64,000 nt of DNA from assembly GCF_013376095.1 (NCBI RefSeq), contig NZ_JAAMFN010000002.1, forward strand, positions 1 to 64,000. The letters run 5' to 3'. The notes under the pieces were generated by a model, which saw only the letters and a list, made by a program, of their open reading frames with translations, did not search any database and was not told where the DNA came from. Source of the DNA: Arthrobacter sp. SDTb3-6 (GTDB lineage Bacteria; Actinomycetota; Actinomycetes; Actinomycetales; Micrococcaceae). Within the stretch, counting starts at the first letter, position 1. Each line of letters opens with the position of its first letter. Shown one piece after another: positions 24,785 through 33,229 of this stretch. Made by a program: the position numbers and the translations under genes.

Positions 24785-26419
24785 ATGACAGCAACACTCG
24801 TGGCCAAGGACCTTTCCGGCGGCCACGCCCACCGCACCCTGTTCAGCAACCTCAGTTTCACCGTCGCCCCGGGGGACGTCGTCGGCGTCGTCGGAGCCAA
24901 CGGGGCCGGCAAGTCAACGCTCCTGCGGCTGCTGGCCGGCGCGGACAAGCCCCAGGCCGGCACCGTCAGCACGGCACCGCAGGACGCATTCATTGGCTGG
25001 CTTCCGCAGGAACACGAGCGCATTGCGGGGGAAACCGTTGCCGGCTACATCGGCCGCCGCACGGGCGCCACCGCAGCCACCGTGGAGATGGAAGGATCGG
25101 CCGAGGCTCTGGGCTCGGGCAGCGCCGCCGACGACCGCTACGCCACAGCCCTGGACCACTGGCTGGCCTGCGGCGCCGCCGACCTCGATGAACGCATCCC
25201 CGCCACGCTTGCCGAGCTGGGCCTGGACGTGGGACCGGATTCCCTGATGACGGGCCTGTCCGGCGGGCAGGCGGCCCGCGTGGCCCTGGCCGCGCTCCTG
25301 CTGAGCCGCTTCGACGTCGTGCTTCTGGACGAACCCACCAACGACCTCGACCTCGCCGGCCTCGCGCGCCTGGAGGAGTTCGTGAAAGGGCTCCGGGGCG
25401 GCGTGGTGCTGGTGTCCCACGACCGCGAGTTCCTTTCCCGCTGCGTCACCACGGTGGTGGAGCTGGACCTGGCCCAAAACAAGGTGGCCGTGTACGACGG
25501 CGGCTACGACGCGTTCCTTGAGGAGCGCGCCATCGCCCGGCGCCATGCCCGCGAGGCATACGACGAGTTTGCGGACAAGAAGGCGGACTTGGTGTCGCGC
25601 GCGCGGACGCAGCGGGAGTGGAGCTCCCAGGGCGTGCGCAATGCCATGAAGAAAAGCCCCGACAATGACAAGATCCGCCGCCGGGCCAGCATGGAATCGT
25701 CCGAGAAGCAGGCGCAGAAGGTGCGGCAGATGGAGTCGCGCATTGCCCGGCTGGACGAGGTGGAGGAACCGCGCAAGGAGTGGGCCCTGCAGTTCAGCAT
25801 CGGAGCGGCGCCGCGATCCAGCTCGGTGGTGGCCACCCTGAACGCCGCGACCGTCCGCCAGGGCCCGTTCACACTGGGCCCGGTGTCGGCGCAGGTCACC
25901 GCCGGGGAACGCATCGGCATCACCGGCCCCAACGGCGCCGGGAAGTCCACACTGCTGCGGCTCCTGCTCGGCCGCACCGCCCCGGACGACGGCGGCGCCT
26001 CCCTGGGTGCCAGCGTCGCCATCGGTGAAATCGACCAGGCCCGCAGCCAGTTCCCCGAGTCCGAGCCGCTGGGGGCGGCGTTTGAAGCGCTGGTGCCTGA
26101 GCTGAACCAGGGCGAGGTGCGCACCCTGCTGGCCAAGTTTGGCCTGAAGGCGGACCAGGTGACCAGCAATGTGGGCGCCCTCTCCCCCGGCGAGCGGACC
26201 CGCGCGTCGCTGGCCCTGCTGCAGGCGCGCGGGGTGAACGTGCTGGTGCTGGACGAGCCGACAAACCACCTTGACCTGCCCGCGATCGAGCAGCTGGAGG
26301 AAGCCCTGGACAGCTATGACGGCACGCTCCTGCTCGTCTCGCACGACCGCCGGCTGCTGGAAAACGTCCGGCTGGATGCCCGCTGGGACGTCAACAACGG
26401 GACCGTCACCCAGCTCTGA
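24785..26419 (+). CDS. ABC-F family ATPase (ribosome-associated or resistance type)
   Basis: 544 residues with two ABC ATPase domains and no membrane segment. Domain 1 (about 1-240) has GANGAGKSTLLRLL, LSGGQAARVALAA and VVLLDEPTNDLDL. Domain 2 (about 350-544) has GPNGAGKSTLLRLL, LSPGERTRASLALL and VLVLDEPTNHLDL. The linker (about 245-330) is highly charged and helical, as in ABC-F proteins that reach into the ribosome. Such proteins act as translation factors or protect ribosomes from antibiotics; which applies here is undetermined. Ribosome site AGGATTG. The gene stands alone behind the palindrome-repeat region. Confidence 0.9.
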   Translation: MTATLVAKDLSGGHAHRTLFSNLSFTVAPGDVVGVVGANGAGKSTLLRLLAGADKPQAGTVSTAPQDAFIGWLPQEHERIAGETVAGYIGRRTGATAATVEMEGSAEALGSGSAADDRYATALDHWLACGAADLDERIPATLAELGLDVGPDSLMTGLSGGQAARVALAALLLSRFDVVLLDEPTNDLDLAGLARLEEFVKGLRGGVVLVSHDREFLSRCVTTVVELDLAQNKVAVYDGGYDAFLEERAIARRHAREAYDEFADKKADLVSRARTQREWSSQGVRNAMKKSPDNDKIRRRASMESSEKQAQKVRQMESRIARLDEVEEPRKEWALQFSIGAAPRSSSVVATLNAATVRQGPFTLGPVSAQVTAGERIGITGPNGAGKSTLLRLLLGRTAPDDGGASLGASVAIGEIDQARSQFPESEPLGAAFEALVPELNQGEVRTLLAKFGLKADQVTSNVGALSPGERTRASLALLQARGVNVLVLDEPTNHLDLPAIEQLEEALDSYDGTLLLVSHDRRLLENVRLDARWDVNNGTVTQL

Positions 26420-26429
26420 CCGTGGGCCA

Positions 26430-26481
26430 TTGACATGCGGCGGATTCGGGCGCATTCTAAAAACATAAGTTCTGTTTTTAG
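26430..26481 (+). promoter_or_regulatory. Promoter with 9-bp-arm operator before the DoxX-like gene
   Basis: TTGACA at 26430-26435 is followed after 17 bp by CATTCT. Over and beyond the -10 lies a perfect inverted repeat: CTAAAAACA (26457-26465), 7-bp spacer, TGTTTTTAG (26473-26481). It ends 11 bp before the start codon of the next gene. A repressor bound here would block transcription; the regulator is not encoded next door. Confidence 0.6.
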
Positions 26482-26492
26482 ATGGAGGAGTC

Positions 26493-26954
26493 ATGGCAAC
26501 GCATTCAATCCCCGCCCCCTCAACCGGATGGACCTCCCACGCATTGCAGCGTGCCAAGGCCGAGCCCGCCTACGGGGCATTCCTGATGCTGTGGATCGGC
26601 TTCATTGCCATCCCGCTGATCATGGGCCTGGACAAGTTCTTCAACGTCCTGACCAACTGGGAAAGCTACCTGGCCCCGTGGATCGAGAACCTGTCCCCGT
26701 TCACCGCCCACGGCACCATGATGGTCATTGGGGTCATCGAGATCATCGCGGCCATCGCCGTCTTCCTGCGGCCCCGGTACGCGGCCTTTGTGGTCAGCAT
26801 CTGGCTTGCCGGCATCATCGTCAACCTGCTCACCTACTCCGGTTTCTACGACGTCGCGCTGCGCGACTTCGGCCTGCTGGTGGCGGCGCTTGCCCTGGCC
26901 GTCCTGGCCCGGACCTATACCAAGCCCGGCATTCGGCACGGCGGCATGAAGTAG
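26493..26954 (+). CDS. DoxX-like four-helix membrane protein
   Basis: 153 residues with four hydrophobic segments (about residues 28-45, 72-92, 98-117 and 122-140). It has the short loop KFFNVLTNWESYLAPWI and the FLRPRYAAFVVSIWLAGII helix typical of DoxX-like or DUF4267-like small membrane proteins. GGAGG ribosome site directly before ATG. The family is often linked to redox or thiol stress, but no function is certain. It is transcribed alone, behind a strong palindromic operator, so it is probably induced by a specific signal. Confidence 0.75.
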   Translation: MATHSIPAPSTGWTSHALQRAKAEPAYGAFLMLWIGFIAIPLIMGLDKFFNVLTNWESYLAPWIENLSPFTAHGTMMVIGVIEIIAAIAVFLRPRYAAFVVSIWLAGIIVNLLTYSGFYDVALRDFGLLVAALALAVLARTYTKPGIRHGGMK

Positions 26955-26972
26955 GCGGCATGTTGTAGGCCG

Positions 26973-27016
26973 GCGGCTGCCCCCGCCGCGCCACCCGGCG
27001 CCGCGGGGGCTGCCGC
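26973..27016. terminator. Probable terminator hairpin after the DoxX-like gene
   Basis: Arms GCGGCTGCCCCCGC (26973-26986) and GCGGGGGCTGCCGC (27003-27016) pair with one mismatch around a 16-base loop; a short TGCTTT follows. Confidence 0.5.
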
Positions 27017-27020
27017 TGCT

Positions 27021-27069
27021 TTCAGGGGCCGCCGCTTCCAGGGAGGCGCCGGTTCCAGGGGCGCGCCGC
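27021..27069. repeat. Three tandem TTCCAGGGG-type units
   Basis: Units of 15-17 bp beginning at 27021, 27036 and 27053 share TTC(C)AGGGR...GCCG. Short imperfect tandem repeat in the intergenic space before the UPF0158 gene. Confidence 0.45.
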
Positions 27070-27153
27070 CCTATTGCCTGTCAGGCCACGGCGCGCAATG
27101 ATGGGAAGTGGGCAGCAGGTGCCTGCCTACAATTTTCGGCCGGAGGCGTTCCC

Positions 27154-27621
27154 ATGCTCCCCTTGAATGTCATTGATCTGGACACGCTTGTCACTGCCCT
27201 GGAAAACCAGTTCATGGACTACGACACATTTTTTTGGCTTGACCCCGCCACGGGCCGGATCGCACTGTGGGGCGAGGAGACCGCCGATGAGGCCGAGGCC
27301 GAGGGCTGGGACGTGGATGACCGCGGCGGCATCCGGATCGACACCGTCGATTCCTCCGAAGGCTTCCGGGACATGGAGGACTTCATTGCCCGCGTGAAGG
27401 AGCCGCAGTGCCGCGCCCGCCTGCAGCGGGCCATCGCCCACAGCAGCCCGTTCCGGCACTTCAAGGACGCCCTCTACAGCTTCCCGAAGCAGCAGACCGC
27501 CTGGTATGAATTCCATGACTGGATCATGAAGCAGCGTGCCATCCGGTGGCTGGCCTCCGTGGGCGTGGTGGACACCGGGGAGGCGGACGCCGCCATCGCC
27601 CGCCTTCGCGAAGCGACCTGA
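27154..27621 (+). CDS. UPF0158-family protein
   Basis: 155 residues matching the uncharacterised UPF0158 family pattern: a strand-rich N-terminal part (TFFWLDPATGRIALWGEE), then DSSEGFRDMEDFIARVKEPQ, HSSPFRHFKDALYSFP, WYEFHDWIMKQRAIRWLASVG. It is acidic and soluble, with no known activity. The usual anchors (RDMEDFI, FRHFKDAL, WYEFHD) are all present, so the gene is intact. It converges on RNase J and ends 16 bp before a perfect 48-bp inverted repeat. Confidence 0.75.
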   Translation: MLPLNVIDLDTLVTALENQFMDYDTFFWLDPATGRIALWGEETADEAEAEGWDVDDRGGIRIDTVDSSEGFRDMEDFIARVKEPQCRARLQRAIAHSSPFRHFKDALYSFPKQQTAWYEFHDWIMKQRAIRWLASVGVVDTGEADAAIARLREAT

Positions 27622-27636
27622 ACCGGCGCCTCTACA

Positions 27637-27684
27637 GCAAAACGCGTAAGGGCACACCGGCCGGTGTGCCCTTACGCGTTTTGC
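27637..27684. terminator. Bidirectional terminator, perfect 24-bp-arm inverted repeat
   Basis: Arms 27637-27660 and 27661-27684 are exactly complementary with no spacer (left arm begins GCAAAACGCGTAAGGGCACA). On each strand the stem ends in a short T-run (CGTTTTGC). It separates the convergent UPF0158 and RNase J genes and should stop both transcripts. Confidence 0.85.
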
Positions 27685-27710
27685 CTGCCCCGTCCAGGGC
27701 TTGAAGCAGC

Positions 27711-29384
27711 CTAGGCTTCGACGATGATGACCGTGCAGACCGGCTTGCGTCGCAGCGAGCGGTCCGACCAGCGCAGCAGCGCCTCGGAGATCGCCTTTTC
27801 GGCGGCCGGGCCCGTCTTGTCCCCGCGCAGCCCGGCAATGGTCTTCTCGACAATTCCGGTGGCCTTGGCCAGTTCCTTTTCGGTGGGGTTGAAGCCCACC
27901 GGGAAGTACTCCGGGTCCTCTTCGATGCTGCCCGTGTCCGGGTTGACGATCAGCAGGACGGTAATGGCGCCGTCCTCGGCCAGCCGGAGGCGGTCCTGCA
28001 GGGACTCCTCCGTGGCGGCACCGGGGATCATGTTCTCCACGTAGACGTAGGCGGCCGGCACGCTGCCGCTGACCCGTGCCACGCCGTCCTTGAGGTCGAT
28101 CGTGGTGCCGTCCTCCACAATCAGGGCGCGATTGGGGTCAACGCCGGTGCGCACGGCCAGCTCGGCGTTGGCCTTCAGGTGGCGGTATTCGCCGTGCACC
28201 GGCATGACGTTGCGCGGGCGCACCAGGTTGTAGCAGTACACGAGTTCGCCGGCGCTGGCGTGGCCGGAGACGTGCACCTTGGCGTTGCCCTTGTGGATGA
28301 CGTTGGCGCCCTGCTTGGTGAGGTCGTTGATCAGGCGGTAGATCGAGGATTCGTTGCCGGGCACCAGCGAGCTGGCCAGCAGGACGGTGTCGCCCTCAGT
28401 CAGGTTGATCTGGTGGTCGCCGTTGGCCATGCGGGCCAGCGCGGCCATGGGCTCGCCCTGCGAACCGGTGCAGATGAGCACGGCCTTGGTGGGCGGCATC
28501 TTCTCAAGTTCCTTGGCGTCGACGAGCATGCCGCGCGGGATCTTCAGGTAGCCGAGTTCGCGCGCCGTGGTCATGTTGCGGACCATGGAGCGGCCCACGA
28601 AGGCGATCTTGCGGTTGTACTTGTGCGCGGAGTCGATGATCTGCTGGATGCGGTGGACGTGGCTGGCGAAGCTGGAGACCACCACGCGGCGCGGGGCCGT
28701 GCGCATGACGTTGTCGATGGCCGGGGCCAGGTCCGCCTCGGCGGCCAGGAAGCCCGGGACCTCGGCGTTGGTGGAGTCGGGCATGAACAGGTCCACGCCC
28801 TCCTCGCCCAGGCGGGCGAAGCCGGCCAGGTCGGTGATGCGCTTGTCCAGCGGGAACTGGTCCATCTTGAAGTCGCCGGTTTCCAGCACCAGGCCGGCGG
28901 GCGTGCGGATCGCGACGGCCAGGCCGTCCGGGATGGAGTGGTTCACGGCCAGGAATTCAATGTCGAAGGGACCGTAGGTGCGGCGGTCGCCTTCCTTGAC
29001 CTGGACCAGCTTGGCCTTGATCCGGTGCTCTTCCAGCTTGGTCTTCAGGAACGCCAGCGTCAGCTTGGCGGAGATGACGGGGATGTCCCCGCGCTGCTTG
29101 AGCAGGTACGGCACGCCGCCAATGTGGTCTTCGTGGCCGTGCGTGAGCACCAGGCCCACCACGTCCTGCCAGCGGCCCTTGAGGTAGGAGAAATCGGGCA
29201 GGATGACGTCCACGCCCGGGTGGTTTTCTTCGGGAAAGAGCACGCCGCAGTCAACGATCAGCAGCTTGCCCCCGTATTCGAAGACGGTCATGTTGCGGCC
29301 GATCTCCCCCAGTCCGCCAAGGGCGACGATGCGCATGGCACCGTTGGCGAGGGCGGGCGGGGTCTGGCGGGCGGTTCTTCTCAT
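27711..29384 (-). CDS. rnj: Ribonuclease J
   Basis: 557 residues, beta-CASP metallo-beta-lactamase nuclease that processes and degrades RNA with both 5'-exo and endo activity. The metal site is HGHEDHIGG (residues 82-90), followed by IPDGLAVAIRTPAGLVLETGDFK, the beta-CASP domain (PRRVVVSSFASHVHR, LICTGSQGEP), HVSGHASAGEL with later metal histidines, and PVHGEYRHLKANAEL. ATG 29384 has ACGGAAC upstream. In many actinobacteria dapA lies directly upstream; here it is replaced by the response regulator, with 190 bp between. It ends at the shared terminator. Confidence 0.94.
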   Translation of the reverse strand: MRRTARQTPPALANGAMRIVALGGLGEIGRNMTVFEYGGKLLIVDCGVLFPEENHPGVDVILPDFSYLKGRWQDVVGLVLTHGHEDHIGGVPYLLKQRGDIPVISAKLTLAFLKTKLEEHRIKAKLVQVKEGDRRTYGPFDIEFLAVNHSIPDGLAVAIRTPAGLVLETGDFKMDQFPLDKRITDLAGFARLGEEGVDLFMPDSTNAEVPGFLAAEADLAPAIDNVMRTAPRRVVVSSFASHVHRIQQIIDSAHKYNRKIAFVGRSMVRNMTTARELGYLKIPRGMLVDAKELEKMPPTKAVLICTGSQGEPMAALARMANGDHQINLTEGDTVLLASSLVPGNESSIYRLINDLTKQGANVIHKGNAKVHVSGHASAGELVYCYNLVRPRNVMPVHGEYRHLKANAELAVRTGVDPNRALIVEDGTTIDLKDGVARVSGSVPAAYVYVENMIPGAATEESLQDRLRLAEDGAITVLLIVNPDTGSIEEDPEYFPVGFNPTEKELAKATGIVEKTIAGLRGDKTGPAAEKAISEALLRWSDRSLRRKPVCTVIIVEA

Positions 29385-29574
29385 GGGTTCCGTTCTCTGT
29401 CATGCGGGTCAACGGCAGACCGCACCGGTCGGTGCCGATGTGCTGCCTCTAAAGGTGCGACGGCGTGCGGCCTGGGCCTGCGCGGAGTCGCGAAAAAGTC
29501 TGGGGGACCGTGGTCCAGCCTTGATTTTACCACCGCGGCCGCAGATGGACGGGCCCGCGAGTCGGGCGCCGCCG

Positions 29575-30258
29575 CTAGGACCCGCTGCGGTAGCGGTTTT
29601 CGGGGCGGCCGGCGCCGTAGCGCGGCGTCAGGGTGGCCCGGCCGACGTCGACCAGGTGTTCGAGGTAGCGGCGGACGCCGACGCGGGACATGCCCACCCG
29701 CCCGGCCAGTTCGGCGGCGGAGACGTCGGTGCCGGCGGCCTGCAGCGCCAGGTGGACCCGCTGCAGCGTGGCCTCCGAGAGGCCCTTGGGCGGCGGCGCG
29801 TACCGCCCGGGCGTGCCGGCGATGAGGGCGTCGACGCTGCGCTGGTCCAGCAGTTTGCCCCGGGAGGTCCGCCGCACGGTGTCGAACTGCCGGGCCACCT
29901 CGTCCAGGCGCTCAAACAGGGCAGACGCCATGAACGGCTTGACCAGGTAGTGGCGCACGCCCCGGGCCCGCGCCTGCCGCACGCTTTCCACGTCCCGCGC
30001 CGCCGTGACGGCAATGATTTCAAGGCTGCCGCGGAACGGCCCCAGCCGGTCCAGCACCTCCAGGCCGGGGAAGTCCGGCAGGTAAAAGTCAAGAAGCACG
30101 ACGTCGGGCTTCAGTTCCGCAATGAGGCCCACCGCCTGCGCGCCCGAGTGGGCCTCCCCGACCACCGTGAAGCCCGCGTGCGCGGTGACAAATTCCCGGT
30201 TGATGAGTGCCACGCCGGGGTCGTCCTCCACGATGACCACCCGCAACTGGGCGCTCAC
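29575..30258 (-). CDS. CitB/DcuR-type response regulator
   Basis: 227 residues. The receiver domain (about 1-122) has the acidic pair in VVIVEDDPG, the phosphoacceptor Asp in VVLLDFYLPD and Lys in HYLVKPF. The C-terminal DNA-binding part (about 150-225) contains LSEATLQRVHLAL and VSAAELAGRVGMSRVGVRRYLEHL. It starts at GTG 30258, overlapping the kinase stop by 4 bases (GTGA); the longer frame upstream is the antiphase end of the kinase gene. With the kinase it forms the two-component system that closes the six-gene block, and probably controls the transporters encoded before it. Confidence 0.9.
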   Translation of the reverse strand: MSAQLRVVIVEDDPGVALINREFVTAHAGFTVVGEAHSGAQAVGLIAELKPDVVLLDFYLPDFPGLEVLDRLGPFRGSLEIIAVTAARDVESVRQARARGVRHYLVKPFMASALFERLDEVARQFDTVRRTSRGKLLDQRSVDALIAGTPGRYAPPPKGLSEATLQRVHLALQAAGTDVSAAELAGRVGMSRVGVRRYLEHLVDVGRATLTPRYGAGRPENRYRSGS

Positions 30259-31952
30259 GGGGTTCCTCCCGCGGAGGCCCCGGCCAGCCCGGCCGGTGCA
30301 ATGTCCCCGCAGCCGGCGGGCAGGGTGACGGTGAACCTGGCGCCGCACGCTTCCCCTTTCGGCCCCGGGGTGCCGGCGGCCGGCAGGCCCCCGCCAATTT
30401 CCACGGTGCCGCCGTGCCGCGTGGCAATGCGCTTCACCAGCGTCAGGCCGATGCCGCGGCCGGTGGACACCGGGCCCGGCCGTGCGGCCTTGGACGTGTA
30501 GCCCGGGGTGAAGACCCGTTCCCGCAACGCCTGCGGGATGCCCTCACCGGAGTCGGCCACCGAGACGACAAACGTTCCGGCGCCGTTGGCGGCGGTGCGT
30601 TCATTGACGGAGATGGAGATCCGCCCGCCGGCCCCCGTGGCTTCGGCGGCATTGTCGAGCAGGTTGCCGATGATCGTGATCAGGTCCGCGCGCAGGATTT
30701 CCGCCGACGGCCGCGACGCGAGCACCGGCAGGGTGGAGTCCGGTTCGATGGTGGTGGTGATGCCGCGTTCCTCCGCACGGGCCTGCTTCATCAGGAGCAG
30801 GGCCGCGACTTCCAGTTCCTGGATGCCCGTGCGCCCCGTCACCCCGGACAGTGTTCCGCCGCTGCGTTCGTGCGCGATGAAGGAGACGGCCTGTTCCACG
30901 CGTCCGAGTTCAAGCAGGCCGGAAATCACGTGCAGCTTGTTGGCAAAACCGTGGGCCTGGGCGCGCAGCCCGTCGGCAACGCCCTGCACGCCGTCGAGGT
31001 CGCGAAGGAGGGTGTGCAGTTCCGTGTTGTCCCGCAGGATGAGGATGGAGCCGATGGCGCGGCCGCTGATCCGGGCGATGTCGCGGCGCACCAGCAGCAC
31101 CCGTTCCCCGGCGAGCACCAGGGACTGTTCCGCATCGCCGGAATCCAGGAGCCGCACCAGGTCCGCGTCGAGTGAGTCCAGGGCATGCGTCCCCACCAGC
31201 TCCCGGCCGTTGGGCAGGGACAGCAGGCGCACGGCGGCATCGTTGATGAGCGCGATGCGGCCGCGGTCGTCCACGGCGACAACGCCTTCGCGCACGCCGT
31301 GCAGGATGGCCTCCCTTTCTTCGAGCAGGCCGGCAATCTGTTCAGGTTCCAGGCCAAAGATGCGCTTCCGGATCACCAGCGTCACCCACGCGGCCCCAAT
31401 GACGCCGAGCACCGCGGCAATCCCGATGGTGAGGAACAGCCAGCCGGAATTTGCCAGGTACTGGGCGCGCAGGTCCGATTCCAGCACGCCCACCGAAACC
31501 GCGCCGATGACGGCGTGTCGGGCGTCGAAGATGGGCACCTTGACACGCCAGGACCGCCCCAGCGTGCCGGTCTGCGTGCCCACATACACATCGCCCGAAA
31601 GCACCCCGCCGGGGTCGGTGGAGACGTGTCCGCCAATTTTCCCGGGGTCGGGGTGCGAGTAGCGGATGCCGTCCTTGTTCATCACCACGGCGTAGGCAAT
31701 CCCGGAGGATTTGCTGACCAGTTCGGCAACGGGCTGGATGGTTGCGCTGGGATCGGCGTCGTCGAACGCATCAATGACCACCGGCATGGTCGACACCGAC
31801 TGGGCGACGCCGATCATCCGGTCGCGGTAGTTGTCCCTGAGCTGGTGTTCCTGCAAAAAACTGGCGACGGCGCCGGTCCCGACCACGGTGACGAGCACAA
31901 TCACGACCTGCAGCATCAGGAGCTGGGCCCGCAGGGTCATCCGTCGTCGCAT
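30255..31952 (-). CDS. CitA/DcuS-type sensor histidine kinase
   Basis: About 565 residues. N-terminal membrane helix (about 12-34), an extracytoplasmic PAS-like sensor (about 40-180, with GIAYAVVMNKDGIRYSHPDP as in CitA/DcuS), a second helix (about 185-207), a cytoplasmic PAS (VAVDDRGRIALINDAA), then the kinase core. The phosphoacceptor is His334 in LRAQAHGFANKLH, followed by Gly instead of the usual Glu/Asp. ATP-binding motifs include GNLLDNAAEAT, VADSGEGIP and STGRGIGLTLVKR. CitA/DcuS kinases sense citrate, C4-dicarboxylates or related acids. The frame stays open to 32840 only as a shadow of the MFS gene; ATG 31952 fits the family start. Confidence 0.9.
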   Translation of the reverse strand: MRRRMTLRAQLLMLQVVIVLVTVVGTGAVASFLQEHQLRDNYRDRMIGVAQSVSTMPVVIDAFDDADPSATIQPVAELVSKSSGIAYAVVMNKDGIRYSHPDPGKIGGHVSTDPGGVLSGDVYVGTQTGTLGRSWRVKVPIFDARHAVIGAVSVGVLESDLRAQYLANSGWLFLTIGIAAVLGVIGAAWVTLVIRKRIFGLEPEQIAGLLEEREAILHGVREGVVAVDDRGRIALINDAAVRLLSLPNGRELVGTHALDSLDADLVRLLDSGDAEQSLVLAGERVLLVRRDIARISGRAIGSILILRDNTELHTLLRDLDGVQGVADGLRAQAHGFANKLHVISGLLELGRVEQAVSFIAHERSGGTLSGVTGRTGIQELEVAALLLMKQARAEERGITTTIEPDSTLPVLASRPSAEILRADLITIIGNLLDNAAEATGAGGRISISVNERTAANGAGTFVVSVADSGEGIPQALRERVFTPGYTSKAARPGPVSTGRGIGLTLVKRIATRHGGTVEIGGGLPAAGTPGPKGEACGARFTVTLPAGCGDIAPAGLAGASAGGTP

Positions 31953-31986
31953 GCCCTTATTTTGCCAGAGGCGCCCGGGCGCGCGT

Positions 31987-33204
31987 TCAGGCGCGCGCCG
32001 GTTCATCGTCCCCGTCCTCCTCCGCGCTTTGGGCATGCCCGACGGCGGCCCCGGACCAGGCTCCCCCGGCCAGCATGATGCCGGTCGCCACAAAGACGCC
32101 GGCTGCCCCGGTGGCGGCCGAGAGCGCGCCCAGCAGGGAGGGCAGGACCGTCTGGCCCAGCCGGTTGCTGGCCAGGCGCAGCGACATCGCCAGCCCGCGC
32201 GTGCCCGGCGTTGCCAGTTCGGCAATCCAGGACATGGTGATGGGCTGGCAGGTGCCGATGGCGAACCCGTACACGGCCGCGAGCGCCAGCAGCACGGCGA
32301 TGTGCAGCGGCAGCGCAAACAGGAGCAGCGCAGCAGCGGAGACCCCGATGGTCCACACCATGAGCCGGCGCCGACCCAGCAGCCGGACCATGGGACCCAG
32401 GAACAGCCGGGAGAACATGGAGAACATGGACCTGGCCACCAGCATGGCGCTGACCACGACGGCGGCGATCCCGCGCTGGTGCCCCAGGGCCGGCAGGTAG
32501 GCCAGGAACAGGTCCACCGAGGCCAGCACCAGGCTGCCCGCCACGAGGGCCCGGACCAGGCCCGGCGTGCGGAGCAGGCCTGCGGCGGCGGGAAGCATGC
32601 GCACCCGCTCCCCCGCGGCGGCAGCGTGCCGCACCGAACCGGGGACGAGGAAGGAGATGCCCAGCAGAACGGCGCCCAATGCCCCGCACACCACGAAGAT
32701 GACGGCCACAGGTGGTGTCTCGGGCGTGCCGCCCGGCAGCGCCAGCAGGAGCGGGCCGATGGTTTGGCCCAGCGCCGAGGCAAAGGTGAAGTGCCCGAAC
32801 TTGGAGTCGTACTGCCCCCGGCTGGTGGTGTTGGCGACAATGGCCTGTTCGCCGATCACCGAGAGCAGGTGGCCGATGCCCAGGAACATGGTGGCCAGCA
32901 GCAGCACGCCCACCGAGCCGCCGCCGAAGATCGCCAGGAGTGCCGCCATGACCAGGGCGGCCGCACCGGCGAGCAGGGAGGCGCGTTCGCCGGTGCGGTC
33001 GATGACGTGGCCTGCCGGCAGGGCAAGGATCAGCGCCGGCACGGCAAACGCGGCAACCACCACGCCCAAAAGGGCCTGGGAGCCGCCCACGTCCAACACT
33101 GCGTAGGACACGGTCGGACGCATGGCGAAGGTGATGGCCTGGAGGACCACGGCGTGCGCCAGCAAATACATGGCTGCGTGCGGGCGTCCCGTCGCCTTCC
33201 CCAT
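31987..33204 (-). CDS. MFS transporter
   Basis: About 405 residues with twelve predicted membrane helices and the MFS A-like motif GHVIDRTGERASLL between helices 2 and 3. ATG 33204 is chosen for AGGGGA six bases upstream; GTG/ATG codons at 33219 and 33210 fit less well. The acidic and Arg-rich tail (AQSAEEDGDDEPARA) is cytoplasmic. It sits inside the minus-strand block, 25 bp after the ABC ATPase gene and 34 bp before the sensor kinase, so it may import or export the same ligand. Substrate unknown. Confidence 0.85.
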   Translation of the reverse strand: MGKATGRPHAAMYLLAHAVVLQAITFAMRPTVSYAVLDVGGSQALLGVVVAAFAVPALILALPAGHVIDRTGERASLLAGAAALVMAALLAIFGGGSVGVLLLATMFLGIGHLLSVIGEQAIVANTTSRGQYDSKFGHFTFASALGQTIGPLLLALPGGTPETPPVAVIFVVCGALGAVLLGISFLVPGSVRHAAAAGERVRMLPAAAGLLRTPGLVRALVAGSLVLASVDLFLAYLPALGHQRGIAAVVVSAMLVARSMFSMFSRLFLGPMVRLLGRRRLMVWTIGVSAAALLLFALPLHIAVLLALAAVYGFAIGTCQPITMSWIAELATPGTRGLAMSLRLASNRLGQTVLPSLLGALSAATGAAGVFVATGIMLAGGAWSGAAVGHAQSAEEDGDDEPARA

Positions 33205-33229
33205 CGTCATTCCCCTCACGCCCGGCAGC

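Noticed and set aside
24127-25023. Several ORFs of 60-160 codons in the palindrome region
   Set aside because: They appear twice in parallel because they translate the repeat units (for example MRTTGRGFGA, MRRIRLPVL). No ribosome sites or conserved fold.
30255-32840. 861-codon open frame on the minus strand
   Set aside because: Only the last 566 codons are the CitA-type kinase. The first part is an arginine/serine-rich antiphase shadow of the MFS gene at 31987-33204.
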